DNA from: Bacillota bacterium
GTDB taxonomy: Bacteria > Bacillota > Peptococcia > Peptococcales > Peptococcaceae
Assembly: GCA_023443145.1 (NCBI GenBank)
Contig: JAEZVS010000009.1
Location: 1-5,625, forward strand
Length of the DNA: 5,625 bases
Direction of reading: 5' to 3'
Shown: positions 1 through 5,625 of the stretch, piece by piece
Position numbering within the stretch: the stretch's first letter is position 1
Layout: each line of letters starts with the position of its first letter
The notes under the pieces: generated by a model
Database searches by the model: none
Told to the model about the DNA's origin: nothing
What the model saw: only the letters and a program-made list of their open reading frames with translations
Translations under genes and position numbers: made by a program

Positions 1-522
1 AAAAAAGCTGTGTATTCAGGCACCTTTGACCCTGTTACAAACGGGCATCTTTCTGTTTTGGAGCGGGGCGCCAGGCTCTTTGACCATATCATTGTGGCGG
101 TGGCGGCCATCAACTACAAACAAACCCTCTTTACCACGGAAGAACGGGTCGTGATGATTGAAGATGCGGTGCGCTGCATCCCGAATGTGACGGTCGAAGT
201 TTTTGACGGACTTTTGGTTGATTTTGCGCGGAAAAAAGAGGCTGTGGCTATTTTGCGCGGCTTGCGCGTGGTTTCCGATTTTGAGTATGAAATGCAAATG
301 GCATCGTTTAACAAACACTTGGCTACGGATATTGACACTGTCTACCTTACTGCCGACAGTGAATTCTCATTTGTCAGTTCGAGTATGATTAGAAACATCG
401 CCGCTTTAGATGGCGATATTCGCCGTTTTGTGCCTTGCGGTGTGGCCGATGCTTTAAAATTGAAATTTGGTTATATCAGCGAAGAAGAATTGGACCGCCG
501 CTTTAAGCGGACCATTTGTTAG
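1..522 (+). CDS. coaD: Phosphopantetheine adenylyltransferase (5' end just cut off)
   Basis: CoaD (EC 2.7.7.3) transfers AMP from ATP to 4'-phosphopantetheine to give dephospho-CoA, the penultimate step of coenzyme A synthesis, in the cytoplasm. The reading frame is open from base 1 (K-K-A-V-Y-S-G-T-F-D-P), and the family normally begins M-(x)-K-A-V-Y-x-G-(S/T)-F-D-P. The true ATG therefore probably lies within a codon or two left of the window, and the GTG at 10 is an internal valine. Visible motifs, numbered from base 1, are the nucleotidyltransferase T-x-G-H signature TNGH at residues 13-16, a lysine near residue 40 (NYKQTLF) matching the family's substrate-binding lysine, the RGLR-x-x-SDFEYE block near residues 89-99, and the C-terminal SSSMIR motif of the nucleotide site. 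About 173 residues is normal length. It ends at TAG 520-522 and faces mnmA convergently. Identification is very secure. Confidence 0.96.
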   Translation, partial: KKAVYSGTFDPVTNGHLSVLERGARLFDHIIVAVAAINYKQTLFTTEERVVMIEDAVRCIPNVTVEVFDGLLVDFARKKEAVAILRGLRVVSDFEYEMQMASFNKHLATDIDTVYLTADSEFSFVSSSMIRNIAALDGDIRRFVPCGVADALKLKFGYISEEELDRRFKRTIC

Positions 523-547
523 CCGGATAAGATGTGATGTACATGTA

Positions 548-604
548 AAAGACGCCCGCCACGGGTCGCCGAATAAAAAGCGGCAATTCGTGGCGGGCGT
601 CTTT
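548..604. terminator. Bidirectional intrinsic terminator between coaD and mnmA
   Basis: Arms at 548-563 and 589-604 are a perfect 16-bp inverted repeat, GC-rich in the middle and ending in AAAG/CTTT. The 25-nt loop contains a further GCCG (568-571) and CGGC (581-584) pair, so the hairpin may extend inward. The AAA/TTT ends plus the following TATATTT (plus strand) or TACATG (minus strand) give modest T-tracts in both directions. It starts 25 nt after the coaD stop and 10 nt after the mnmA stop, which is where a shared terminator for two convergent genes is expected. The 92-bp gap holds no gene. Confidence 0.85.
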
Positions 605-614
605 ATATTTGCGT

Positions 615-1661
615 TTATGGTCGGTCATTGGCGGCAATAACGGCGCCGCCCAATAAGTGATTGCCTTCATAGAGAGCGCATATTTGACCGGGGGTGATGG
701 CGCGTTGAGGTTCATCGAAGGTCACATTTAAACCGCCATCAGGGCGCTGGATAAATTGAGCGGGATGACCTGTGTCGCGCGAACGGACGCGGACGGTGGC
801 GCGACCTGTCACAGGCGGTTGCTCAATGAGCCAGTTGAAAGATTCAGTAGATAAAAAATCAGAAAAAAGAGTATCTTCGCGGCCGACGGTAACGGTGCCG
901 GTTTGGGGATCCAATCCGTTCACGTAGGCGGGATAGCCCAAAGCCAGGCCCAGACCTTTGCGTTGACCAATGGTGTAACGCCAAAAGCCGTGATGTGTGC
1001 CCAGCACGTTGCCGCCGTCGTCTATAAAATGACCGTGAGAAGCCATTTCGTAATGGCTTTCGTCCAGCCAACGCACATAGTCGTTTTGAGGAACAAAGCA
1101 TATATCCTGGCTGTCTTTTTTTTGCGCCACAGGCAGCTGAAGGGCGGTTGCTTCCCGTCGAATATGTTCTTTTATCCGTGTGCCCAAGGGAAACACCACG
1201 TGAGGGAGCACGGCGCGATCAATCAGCGATAAAAAATAGCTTTGGTCTTTCTTTCGATCGATGGCACAAAGCAAACGGGCGCTGTTTTGCTGCCATTCGA
1301 TGCGCGCATAGTGGCCGGTTGCCAAGTATTCGGCGCCCAGACTTTGAGCCAGCTTCCACAAAAGGCCGAATTTAACCTGTTGATTGCAATGTGCGCAGGG
1401 ATTGGGGGTGCATCCGGAGCGATATGCATCAACAAAGGGTGCAATGACATCTCGGGAAAAAGTGTCATGGGCCTGTTCCACGTGGAGAGGAATTTGAAAA
1501 AAATCGGCAACGGCTTGAGCATCTCGGGCTGATTGACGGGCTGATTCGTCGTCATTCAGCATGAGATGGATGCCCAATACGCGCCAGCCTTCTTGTTGGA
1601 GATAGTGTATGGACATGGAACTGTCGATGCCGCCGCTCATACCTAAAGCGATGGTGGTCAC
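615..1661 (-). CDS. mnmA: tRNA-specific 2-thiouridylase MnmA
   Basis: MnmA (EC 2.8.1.13) uses ATP to adenylate U34 in the anticodon of tRNA-Lys, -Glu and -Gln and replaces the oxygen at C2 with sulfur, giving s2U34. The 348-residue product is of normal family length. The N-terminal PP-loop is SGGIDSS (residues 9-15). The motif TPNPCAHCNQQVKFG (85-99) carries Cys89 and Cys92, and SQDICF carries Cys188; Cys92 and Cys188 match the two catalytic cysteines of E. coli MnmA. ATGHYAR (114-120), KDQSYFL and TIGQRKGLG (230-238) are also family signatures, and the C-terminal third matches the family's tRNA-binding beta domains. The start is GTG at 1661-1659, supported by AAGGAGG seven bases upstream. 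It overlaps the rarA stop by 4 bases (GTGA), implying an operon with translational coupling. No cysteine desulfurase gene is in the window, so the sulfur donor must be encoded elsewhere. Confidence 0.96.
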   Translation of the reverse strand: MTTIALGMSGGIDSSMSIHYLQQEGWRVLGIHLMLNDDESARQSARDAQAVADFFQIPLHVEQAHDTFSRDVIAPFVDAYRSGCTPNPCAHCNQQVKFGLLWKLAQSLGAEYLATGHYARIEWQQNSARLLCAIDRKKDQSYFLSLIDRAVLPHVVFPLGTRIKEHIRREATALQLPVAQKKDSQDICFVPQNDYVRWLDESHYEMASHGHFIDDGGNVLGTHHGFWRYTIGQRKGLGLALGYPAYVNGLDPQTGTVTVGREDTLFSDFLSTESFNWLIEQPPVTGRATVRVRSRDTGHPAQFIQRPDGGLNVTFDEPQRAITPGQICALYEGNHLLGGAVIAANDRP

Positions 1662-2974
1662 TGGTTATCCTCCTTTTTCGGCGATGGGGCTACCGTATCA
1701 TCAGGGGTATAGTAAACGGTGCCATCAAGGTTTTCGGGTAAATAATTTTGCGCCACTCTATGGCCGGGATAATTATGGGGATAAAGATAACCGGCGCCGT
1801 GCCCTAAATCGGCCGCCCCTTTGTAGTGTGCGTCCCGCAGATGTTTCGGTACAGGCCCCACTTTCCCGGCGCGTACATCGGCCAACGCCTGATCAATGGC
1901 CAAATAGGCGGCATTGGATTTGGGCGCGTTGGCCAAATAGACAAGGGCATGGCTTAAGATGATGCGTCCTTCAGGCATGCCTACAAATTGCAAAGCGTCG
2001 GCTGCGCTTTGGGCGATCACCAAACCTAGGGGATCGGCCTGGCCAATATCTTCTGCGGCTAAAATAACCAGTCGTCGCGCCAAAAAGAGAGGGTCTTCGC
2101 CGGCATCGAGCATGCGGGCCATGTAGTGAAGGGCTGCTTGCACGTCGCTGCCGCGTACGCTTTTAATAAAAGCGGAAATAATGTCGTAGTGTTCATCGCC
2201 GGTGCGGTCATAGACCACCGCCGGACGCTGAATGCTTTCTTCCACCACCTGAAGATCAATGTGGCGTATGCCACTCTTGTCAGCCGGTGTGGAAAGCACG
2301 GCCAGTTCCAAGCCGTTTAAGGCAATGCGTGCGTCGCCTTGGGCATGATGCGCCAAATGGCGAAACGCTTCCGGAGATACGCGGGTGTCAAAACCGCCGA
2401 GGCCATTGGTTTTATCGTCTAAGGCGCGCGCCAGCAACGCTATGATGTCTTCTTCTGAAAGGGGAGAAAGCTCAAAAATCATGGAGCGCGACAAAAGCGC
2501 CGCATTCAAACTAAAATAAGGATTTTGCGTGGTGGCGCCAATGAGAACCACCACCCCTTTTTCAACGGAAGGCAGGAGGGCATCTTGTTGGGCTTTGTTG
2601 AACCGATGAATTTCATCAATAAAAAGAATGCTTTGTTGTCCGTAAAGATTCAAAGAATCGTTGGCGCTTTTTAAGAGGCGGCGCAGCTCGGGTACGCCGT
2701 CAATGACAGCATTCAACTCTAAAAAAGGCCGGCGGGTGGTTTCCGCGATGACGCGGGCCAAGGTGGTTTTGCCGCTGCCGGGATGGCCCCAGAAAATAAG
2801 CGATGACAGACGATCGGCTTCAATGGCGCGGCGCAACAGCTTGTCCGGGGCTAAAATATCTTGCTGGCCCACCATATCGTCAAGGGTTTGCGGCCGCATA
2901 CGATCGGCCAAAGGGGCGCGCGACCGGCGTGAGGCTTCGCCGGAGGCGGCAAAAAGATCAATTTGCTTATCCAT
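1658..2974 (-). CDS. rarA: Replication-associated recombination protein A (RarA/MgsA), AAA+ ATPase
   Basis: RarA belongs to the clamp-loader-like AAA+ family (MgsA/WRNIP1) and acts at stalled or gapped replication forks. The 438-residue product is of normal length. Visible elements are a short N-terminal tail with QIDLF at residues 4-8, APLADRMRP (20-28) leading into the AAA+ domain, Walker A GHPGSGKT (63-70), Walker B ILFIDE (116-121), sensor 1 GATTQNP (146-152), a probable arginine finger in SRS (Arg163), and sensor 2 around GDARIALN (213-220). The C-terminal half (about 255-425, from DEHYDIISAFIKSVRGSD to YLPENL) is the MgsA-type tetramerisation region. The start is ATG 2974-2972, preceded by AGAGAGGA about 6 nt upstream. 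A strong terminator of the preceding gene lies directly before that ribosome-binding site. The stop TGA (1660-1658) overlaps the mnmA start. The family assignment is secure; the operon promoter is not identified. Confidence 0.95.
   Translation of the reverse strand: MDKQIDLFAASGEASRRSRAPLADRMRPQTLDDMVGQQDILAPDKLLRRAIEADRLSSLIFWGHPGSGKTTLARVIAETTRRPFLELNAVIDGVPELRRLLKSANDSLNLYGQQSILFIDEIHRFNKAQQDALLPSVEKGVVVLIGATTQNPYFSLNAALLSRSMIFELSPLSEEDIIALLARALDDKTNGLGGFDTRVSPEAFRHLAHHAQGDARIALNGLELAVLSTPADKSGIRHIDLQVVEESIQRPAVVYDRTGDEHYDIISAFIKSVRGSDVQAALHYMARMLDAGEDPLFLARRLVILAAEDIGQADPLGLVIAQSAADALQFVGMPEGRIILSHALVYLANAPKSNAAYLAIDQALADVRAGKVGPVPKHLRDAHYKGAADLGHGAGYLYPHNYPGHRVAQNYLPENLDGTVYYTPDDTVAPSPKKEDNQ
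1669..1677 (-). promoter_or_regulatory. mnmA ribosome-binding site inside the rarA 3' end
   Basis: Read on the minus strand the bases are AAAAGGAGG, a near-perfect Shine-Dalgarno sequence, followed by 7 nt and the GTG at 1661. These bases also encode the Lys-Lys-Glu near the RarA C-terminus. The site decides the GTG start for mnmA and supports coupling of mnmA translation to ribosomes finishing rarA. Confidence 0.88.
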
Positions 2975-2987
2975 AAAAATCCTCTCT

Positions 2988-3014
2988 AAAAAAGCGCAGG
3001 GAAGATCCCTGCGC
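2988..3014 (-). terminator. Intrinsic terminator after the CNNM/CBS gene, abutting the rarA RBS
   Basis: On the minus strand GCGCAGGGA-TCT-TCCCTGCGC (3014-2994) forms a 9-bp GC-rich stem followed directly by six T (2993-2988), a textbook rho-independent terminator. It begins 14 nt after the stop codon at 3029-3031. There is no T-tract on the plus-strand side, so it works in one direction only. Only 13 nt separate the T-tract from the rarA ATG, and the rarA ribosome-binding site lies in that space. Confidence 0.92.
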
Positions 3015-3028
3015 CGGATGGTTATCGG

Positions 3029-4369
3029 TTAAAGATGTGATTCCTGCTCATCATCTTCTATGCTGACACGAATATCTTTAATGCGCTTTTCCTCTACCTT
3101 GCGAATGTGAAAGACCAAATTTTCAAATTCAACCACAGGCGTTTCACCGTCTTCAGGAATGTAATCCAGTAAGTTGATGAGAAAACCGCCCACCGTGTCG
3201 TAATCGTCAGAATCCTCATCAATATCGGTGTCCAGCTCGCTGTTGAATTCTTTAATGGAGGTGGCGCCTTTTACTTTAAAGGTGCGATCGTCAATGCGAA
3301 TGATGTCCGGCTCATCCTGGTCGTATTCGTCATCAATATCGCCGACGATTTCTTCCACCAGGTCTTCCATGGTGACCATGCCGGAAAATCCGCCGTATTC
3401 ATCAATGAGCAGGGCCATGTGGCGATGGGTGGACTGCATGTCGTTAAAGAGATCGTTGATGTTTTTGCGTTCAGGAACAAAATAGGCCGGACGCAAAATG
3501 CCGCGAATGTTGACTTTGTCAAAGCTTTTTCGTTTATAAGCATGGAGCAAATAGTCTTTTAAATAAAGCACGCCGATGATGTTATCGGGGTTGTCTTCAT
3601 AGACGGGAATGCGCGAGTATTTTAAGTTGAGCATTTCGGAAAGATATTCTTCAGGCGGATCACCGGCATCGATCATGAAGACTTCCGTGCGAGCGGTCAT
3701 AATTTCTTCGGCTTGGCGGTCGTCAAAAGAGATGACCGACTCAATCATATCCCGTTCCACAGGGTTAATAACGCCTTGTTCCTGGCCCACTTCCACAATG
3801 GAACGAATTTCTTCACGGGTGACCTGTTCTTCTGTACGACGGATATCAATACCCATAATACTCAAAACGAGGTTGGTGGAGCGGCCCAACACATACACAA
3901 AGGGGTGCATGAGTCGAGAAAACAGTGTGAGTGCGCCCACCGCCGAGAGAGAAAAACTTTCAGGATTTTGCAGGGCAATGCGCTTGGGCACTGATTCGCA
4001 CAACAAAAGGCTGATGTAGGCCAAGATGAACACAAAGATGAGCACAAAGAAAGGGGTTAAAAAGGGCAGCGCCACACGGTGATAGAGCCATGTGGAAAGG
4101 GTGGGCGCCACAGTGGTGGCGGCAATAGACACGTATAAAAAGCTGGTAAGAATGGTGCACACATGAATGGTTTGCAGAAAACGAGAAGGCACCCGCAACA
4201 AACGCAGCACTTTTTCCGCGCGTGCATCGCCGTCATCGGCCAGTTCTTCAAATTTATTCTTTTCAGAAGAAACCAGGGCCATTTCGCTGGCGGATAAAAA
4301 AGCATGAATGATCAAAAGCAATAAAATAATGATGAGACCAGTCATCGGACTGGCAGGGTCTTCACCCAT
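3029..4369 (-). CDS. Hemolysin-like CNNM/CBS/CorC-HlyC domain membrane protein
   Basis: The 446-residue protein has the layout of the bacterial CNNM family (often annotated hemolysin C, CorC, MpfA or YhdP-like), several members of which export Mg2+ or influence magnesium and sodium balance. The N-terminal DUF21/CNNM domain has hydrophobic segments at about 11-27, 66-88, 102-124 and 142-172, with the conserved SASEMA (26-31) and ESVPK (125-129). A CBS pair follows (about 218-277 and 285-345), with the signature [20 protein letters not shown] (321-340). A C-terminal CorC_HlyC domain (about 355-435) contains the usual [12 protein letters not shown] block. The protein should sit in the cytoplasmic membrane with its CBS domains, which bind adenine nucleotides in relatives, in the cytoplasm. 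The start is ATG 4369-4367 after AAAAGGAG, although the 11-nt spacer is long; ATG 4345-4343 would begin right at the first membrane segment. Family is secure, transported ion unproven. Confidence 0.93.
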   Translation of the reverse strand: MGEDPASPMTGLIIILLLLIIHAFLSASEMALVSSEKNKFEELADDGDARAEKVLRLLRVPSRFLQTIHVCTILTSFLYVSIAATTVAPTLSTWLYHRVALPFLTPFFVLIFVFILAYISLLLCESVPKRIALQNPESFSLSAVGALTLFSRLMHPFVYVLGRSTNLVLSIMGIDIRRTEEQVTREEIRSIVEVGQEQGVINPVERDMIESVISFDDRQAEEIMTARTEVFMIDAGDPPEEYLSEMLNLKYSRIPVYEDNPDNIIGVLYLKDYLLHAYKRKSFDKVNIRGILRPAYFVPERKNINDLFNDMQSTHRHMALLIDEYGGFSGMVTMEDLVEEIVGDIDDEYDQDEPDIIRIDDRTFKVKGATSIKEFNSELDTDIDEDSDDYDTVGGFLINLLDYIPEDGETPVVEFENLVFHIRKVEEKRIKDIRVSIEDDEQESHL

Positions 4370-4409
4370 GAATGGATCAACTCCTTTTATAATAAATACG
4401 CTAACTGTT

Positions 4410-4438
4410 ATTATACTTTATTCGGCTTTCGTATGCAA
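4410..4438 (-). promoter_or_regulatory. Sigma-A-type promoter for the CNNM/CBS gene
   Basis: On the minus strand TTGCAT (4438-4433) and a perfect TATAAT (4415-4410) are separated by exactly 17 bp. The -35 matches only 3 of 6 consensus bases, while the -10 is ideal. A start near 4403 would give a leader of about 34 nt before the ATG at 4369. It lies in the 86-bp gap after galU. I see no terminator between galU and this promoter, so some galU readthrough into the gene is possible. Confidence 0.72.
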
Positions 4439-4455
4439 GCTCATGGAAAGAATGA

Positions 4456-5334
4456 TTAACTGTGAAAACGCTCTTTTAACCATGCTGTCAGCGGTTCACG
4501 CAAGTCGTCGCGGTCTAATGCACAGTCCAAATTGGCCAAAAGGAACCCCAATTTGCTGCCCAAATCATAGCGGGTGCCTGCAAGGCGGGCGGCATAGACG
4601 TCAGATGTACGCGCCAATGTGTTTAAGGCGTCGGTCAGCTGAATTTCATCGTTTTTGCCCGGCGAAAGATTTTTTAAAATGGGAAAAATATCCGGTGTCA
4701 GAACATAGCGGCCGTACGCAGCCAAGTGGCTGGGCGCGGTGCCGGGGGCCGGTTTTTCCACAATGCCGCTGATTTTCCATGCATCCTCATGAAGCACCGC
4801 CTGATCTTCAGAAAAAGAAACCACCCCATAGCGGTGGGCCAGCTCCGGTGCCACTTCTTGCACACCGATGACGCTGCTTCGGGTTTCAAGATGGGCATCA
4901 ATGCAGCCTTTTAGGGTTGGCACATCGCTTTTAAACACATCATCGCCTAAAAGCACTGCCACAGCGTCACCGGCAGCAAAGGTTTCCGCCAATGAGATGG
5001 CATGACCCAATCCCAGGGGCGCACTTTGACGCACACTGACAAAATGGGCCAACCGGGACAGGCGATCAAGCTGTTTGAGATCGCTTTCCTTGTTTTTTTC
5101 ACGCAAGAGGGCTTCCAATTCGGGCGCTGAATCAAAATAATCAATGATGGGCGTTTTATTGCGGCTGACAACAAAACAAATATCGGTAATGCCCGATTGC
5201 ACTGCTTCTTCGACAATATACGCCAACGCCGGCTTATCGATAATGGGCAACATTTCTTTGGGCACGCTCTTGGTAACAGGCAAAAAACGCGTGCCGAATC
5301 CGGCAACGGGAATAATGGCTTTCGTGATGGACAT
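4456..5334 (-). CDS. galU: UTP-glucose-1-phosphate uridylyltransferase
   Basis: GalU/GtaB (EC 2.7.7.9) makes UDP-glucose from UTP and glucose-1-phosphate, supplying glucosyl units for envelope glycolipids, teichoic acid decoration or exopolysaccharide. The 292 residues are of normal length. The nucleotide-binding start AGFGTRFLPVTKSVPKEMLP spans residues 11-30, with the catalytic-region lysine in PKEMLP. QSAPLGLGHA (103-112), LLGDDV (128-133, metal-binding acidic residue), EKP (193-195, sugar-phosphate-binding lysine), GRYVLTP (208-214), EIQLTDAL (230-237) and GTRYDLGSKLGF (253-264) are all diagnostic of GalU rather than of the thymidylyltransferase RfbA. The start is ATG 5334-5332, with AGGAGG (5345-5340) five bases upstream. 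The next minus-strand gene has its own promoter. Which glycan it serves cannot be told from this window. Confidence 0.96.
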   Translation of the reverse strand: MSITKAIIPVAGFGTRFLPVTKSVPKEMLPIIDKPALAYIVEEAVQSGITDICFVVSRNKTPIIDYFDSAPELEALLREKNKESDLKQLDRLSRLAHFVSVRQSAPLGLGHAISLAETFAAGDAVAVLLGDDVFKSDVPTLKGCIDAHLETRSSVIGVQEVAPELAHRYGVVSFSEDQAVLHEDAWKISGIVEKPAPGTAPSHLAAYGRYVLTPDIFPILKNLSPGKNDEIQLTDALNTLARTSDVYAARLAGTRYDLGSKLGFLLANLDCALDRDDLREPLTAWLKERFHS

Positions 5335-5377
5335 AAACGCCTCCTGTCAATGGTTGTCTGATAAAAAACCTGTCTTT

Positions 5378-5386
5378 AGTATACCA
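5378..5386 (-). promoter_or_regulatory. Extended -10 promoter for galU
   Basis: On the minus strand the sequence TGG-TATACT (5386-5378) is an extended -10 element with 5 of 6 matches to TATAAT. There is no good -35: the hexamer at 17-bp spacing is GTGCCT. A start near 5371 would leave a leader of about 36 nt before the galU ATG. Confidence 0.6.
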
Positions 5387-5405
5387 TGCCTTTGGTTGAA
5401 AGGCA
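5387..5405. repeat. 7-bp inverted repeat between the divergent promoters (possible operator)
   Basis: TGCCTTT (5387-5393) and AAAGGCA (5399-5405) are perfect inverted arms around a 5-nt spacer. The dyad abuts the galU extended -10 and covers the -35 of the plus-strand promoter, the position expected of an operator acting on both. A second, shorter dyad, GCACT (5403-5407) and AGTGC (5414-5418), partly overlaps it. I do not recognise either as a site for a known regulator, and arms this short can arise by chance. Confidence 0.4.
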
Positions 5406-5424
5406 CTCATTCTAGTGCTAAAAT
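5396..5424 (+). promoter_or_regulatory. Sigma-A-type promoter for the right-edge gene
   Basis: TTGAAA (5396-5401, 5 of 6 matches to consensus) and TAAAAT (5419-5424, 5 of 6) are spaced by 17 bp, with a TGC extended -10 at 5416-5418. Transcription would start near 5431, leaving a very short leader that begins at about the ribosome-binding site. This is the best-matching promoter in the window. Confidence 0.75.
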
Positions 5425-5447
5425 AAATAATCAGAAGGAGGGAGTTC

Positions 5448-5625
5448 ATGCACAGTCAGCATCCGGGTTCCTTTTGGAATGTGTTTTCCCTTAAAGGACG
5501 GCTCACCAAGCGTCATCCTCAAAGTGTGAAAGATATTCCTTGGCGTGCCTATTACGAAAGTTTATATCGCATTGTGTTTTATGCCGTTCTTGCGGTGGTG
5601 GTTGGCGTGCTGACCGGTGCAGTGG
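5448..5625 (+). CDS. Start of a probable membrane protein gene (cut off at right edge)
   Basis: An ATG at 5448-5450 follows AAGGAGG (5435-5441) with a 6-nt spacer and opens a frame that stays open for 59 codons to the window end. The first 40 or so residues (MHSQHPGSFWNVFSLKGRLT, then KRHPQSVKDIPWRAYYESLY) are polar and basic with no signal-peptide character. They are followed by a hydrophobic stretch IVFYAVLAVVVGVLTGAV. A cytoplasmic N-terminus leading into a first membrane helix of the form VGVLTGAV resembles the opening of ClC-type chloride channel/antiporter proteins, but 59 residues do not prove it, and other polytopic transporters could start the same way. A good promoter and ribosome-binding site make it a real gene. 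It is divergent from galU. Confidence 0.8.
   Translation, partial: MHSQHPGSFWNVFSLKGRLTKRHPQSVKDIPWRAYYESLYRIVFYAVLAVVVGVLTGAV

Noticed and set aside
10..12. GTG at 10 as the coaD start codon
   Set aside because: The three codons before it (K-K-A) match the conserved beginning of CoaD and the frame is open to base 1, so the start lies left of the window.
503..715. Small minus-strand open frame spanning the coaD/mnmA gap
   Set aside because: It runs through the terminator hairpin and the ends of two secure genes, without a ribosome-binding site or family-like sequence.
903..1232. Plus-strand open frame of 109 codons opposite mnmA
   Set aside because: It lies wholly antisense to a secure mnmA, has no recognisable domain or good ribosome-binding site, and reads as a shadow of the real frame.
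3609..4019. Plus-strand open frame of 136 codons opposite the CNNM/CBS gene
   Set aside because: Its low-complexity, serine/arginine-rich translation is typical of an antisense shadow, and the opposite strand has a complete domain architecture.
4308..4772. Plus-strand open frame of 154 codons spanning the CNNM gene start, its promoter and the galU 3' end
   Set aside because: It is antisense to two secure genes and their intergenic promoter, with no supporting start signal or recognisable motif.
5345..5350. Perfect TTGACA on the minus strand as a -35 for galU
   Set aside because: It touches the galU ribosome-binding site, and its matching -10 would fall inside the galU coding sequence, where no TATAAT-like hexamer occurs.
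5403..5421. CIRCE-like heat-shock operator (GCACTC and TAGTGCTAA halves)
   Set aside because: The half-sites resemble CIRCE (TTAGCACTC-N9-GAGTGCTAA), but the spacer is about 4 nt instead of 9 and the left half is incomplete. At the correct spacing the left half matches only about 3 of 9 bases. No chaperone gene is adjacent.

Overview
This window is an ordinary chromosomal housekeeping segment, most likely from a Bacillota (Firmicutes) bacterium. The case for that is strong purine-rich Shine-Dalgarno sites (AGGAGG type) before most starts, sigma-A-like promoters, compact intergenic gaps with intrinsic terminators, and protein motifs of the Firmicutes type. Base composition is moderate. The genus cannot be fixed from the sequence. 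I see no mobile element, CRISPR array, tRNA or rRNA.

Layout: (1) the plus strand from 1 to 522 holds coaD (coenzyme A biosynthesis), lacking only its start codon. (2) A hairpin with a perfect 16-bp stem at 548-604 separates it from the convergent minus-strand genes. (3) On the minus strand, read right to left, come galU (5334-4456, UDP-glucose synthesis), a CNNM/CBS/CorC-HlyC-type membrane protein gene (4369-3029), rarA (2974-1658, AAA+ replication-fork maintenance ATPase) and mnmA (1661-615, tRNA 2-thiouridylase). (4) At the right edge a divergent plus-strand gene starts at 5448 and runs out of the window. It encodes a short cytoplasmic N-terminus followed by a hydrophobic segment.

Transcription: galU and the right-edge gene are served by closely packed divergent promoters in a 113-bp gap. 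The CNNM gene has its own TATAAT promoter just after galU and ends at a canonical intrinsic terminator. That terminator sits immediately before the rarA ribosome-binding site and leaves no obvious room for a rarA promoter, so rarA-mnmA is probably expressed by terminator readthrough or by a promoter I could not recognise. rarA and mnmA overlap by 4 bases (GTGA), and the mnmA ribosome-binding site lies inside the last rarA codons, so they are probably translationally coupled.

The genes do not form one pathway. The points most worth a second look are the direct rarA-mnmA fusion of reading frames at a locus where Bacillus-type genomes carry cymR and a cysteine desulfurase in between, the three-cysteine (CXXC plus C) MnmA, the terminator against the rarA ribosome-binding site, and a clamp-binding-like QIDLF peptide at the RarA N-terminus. 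I found no convincing new multi-gene system here.
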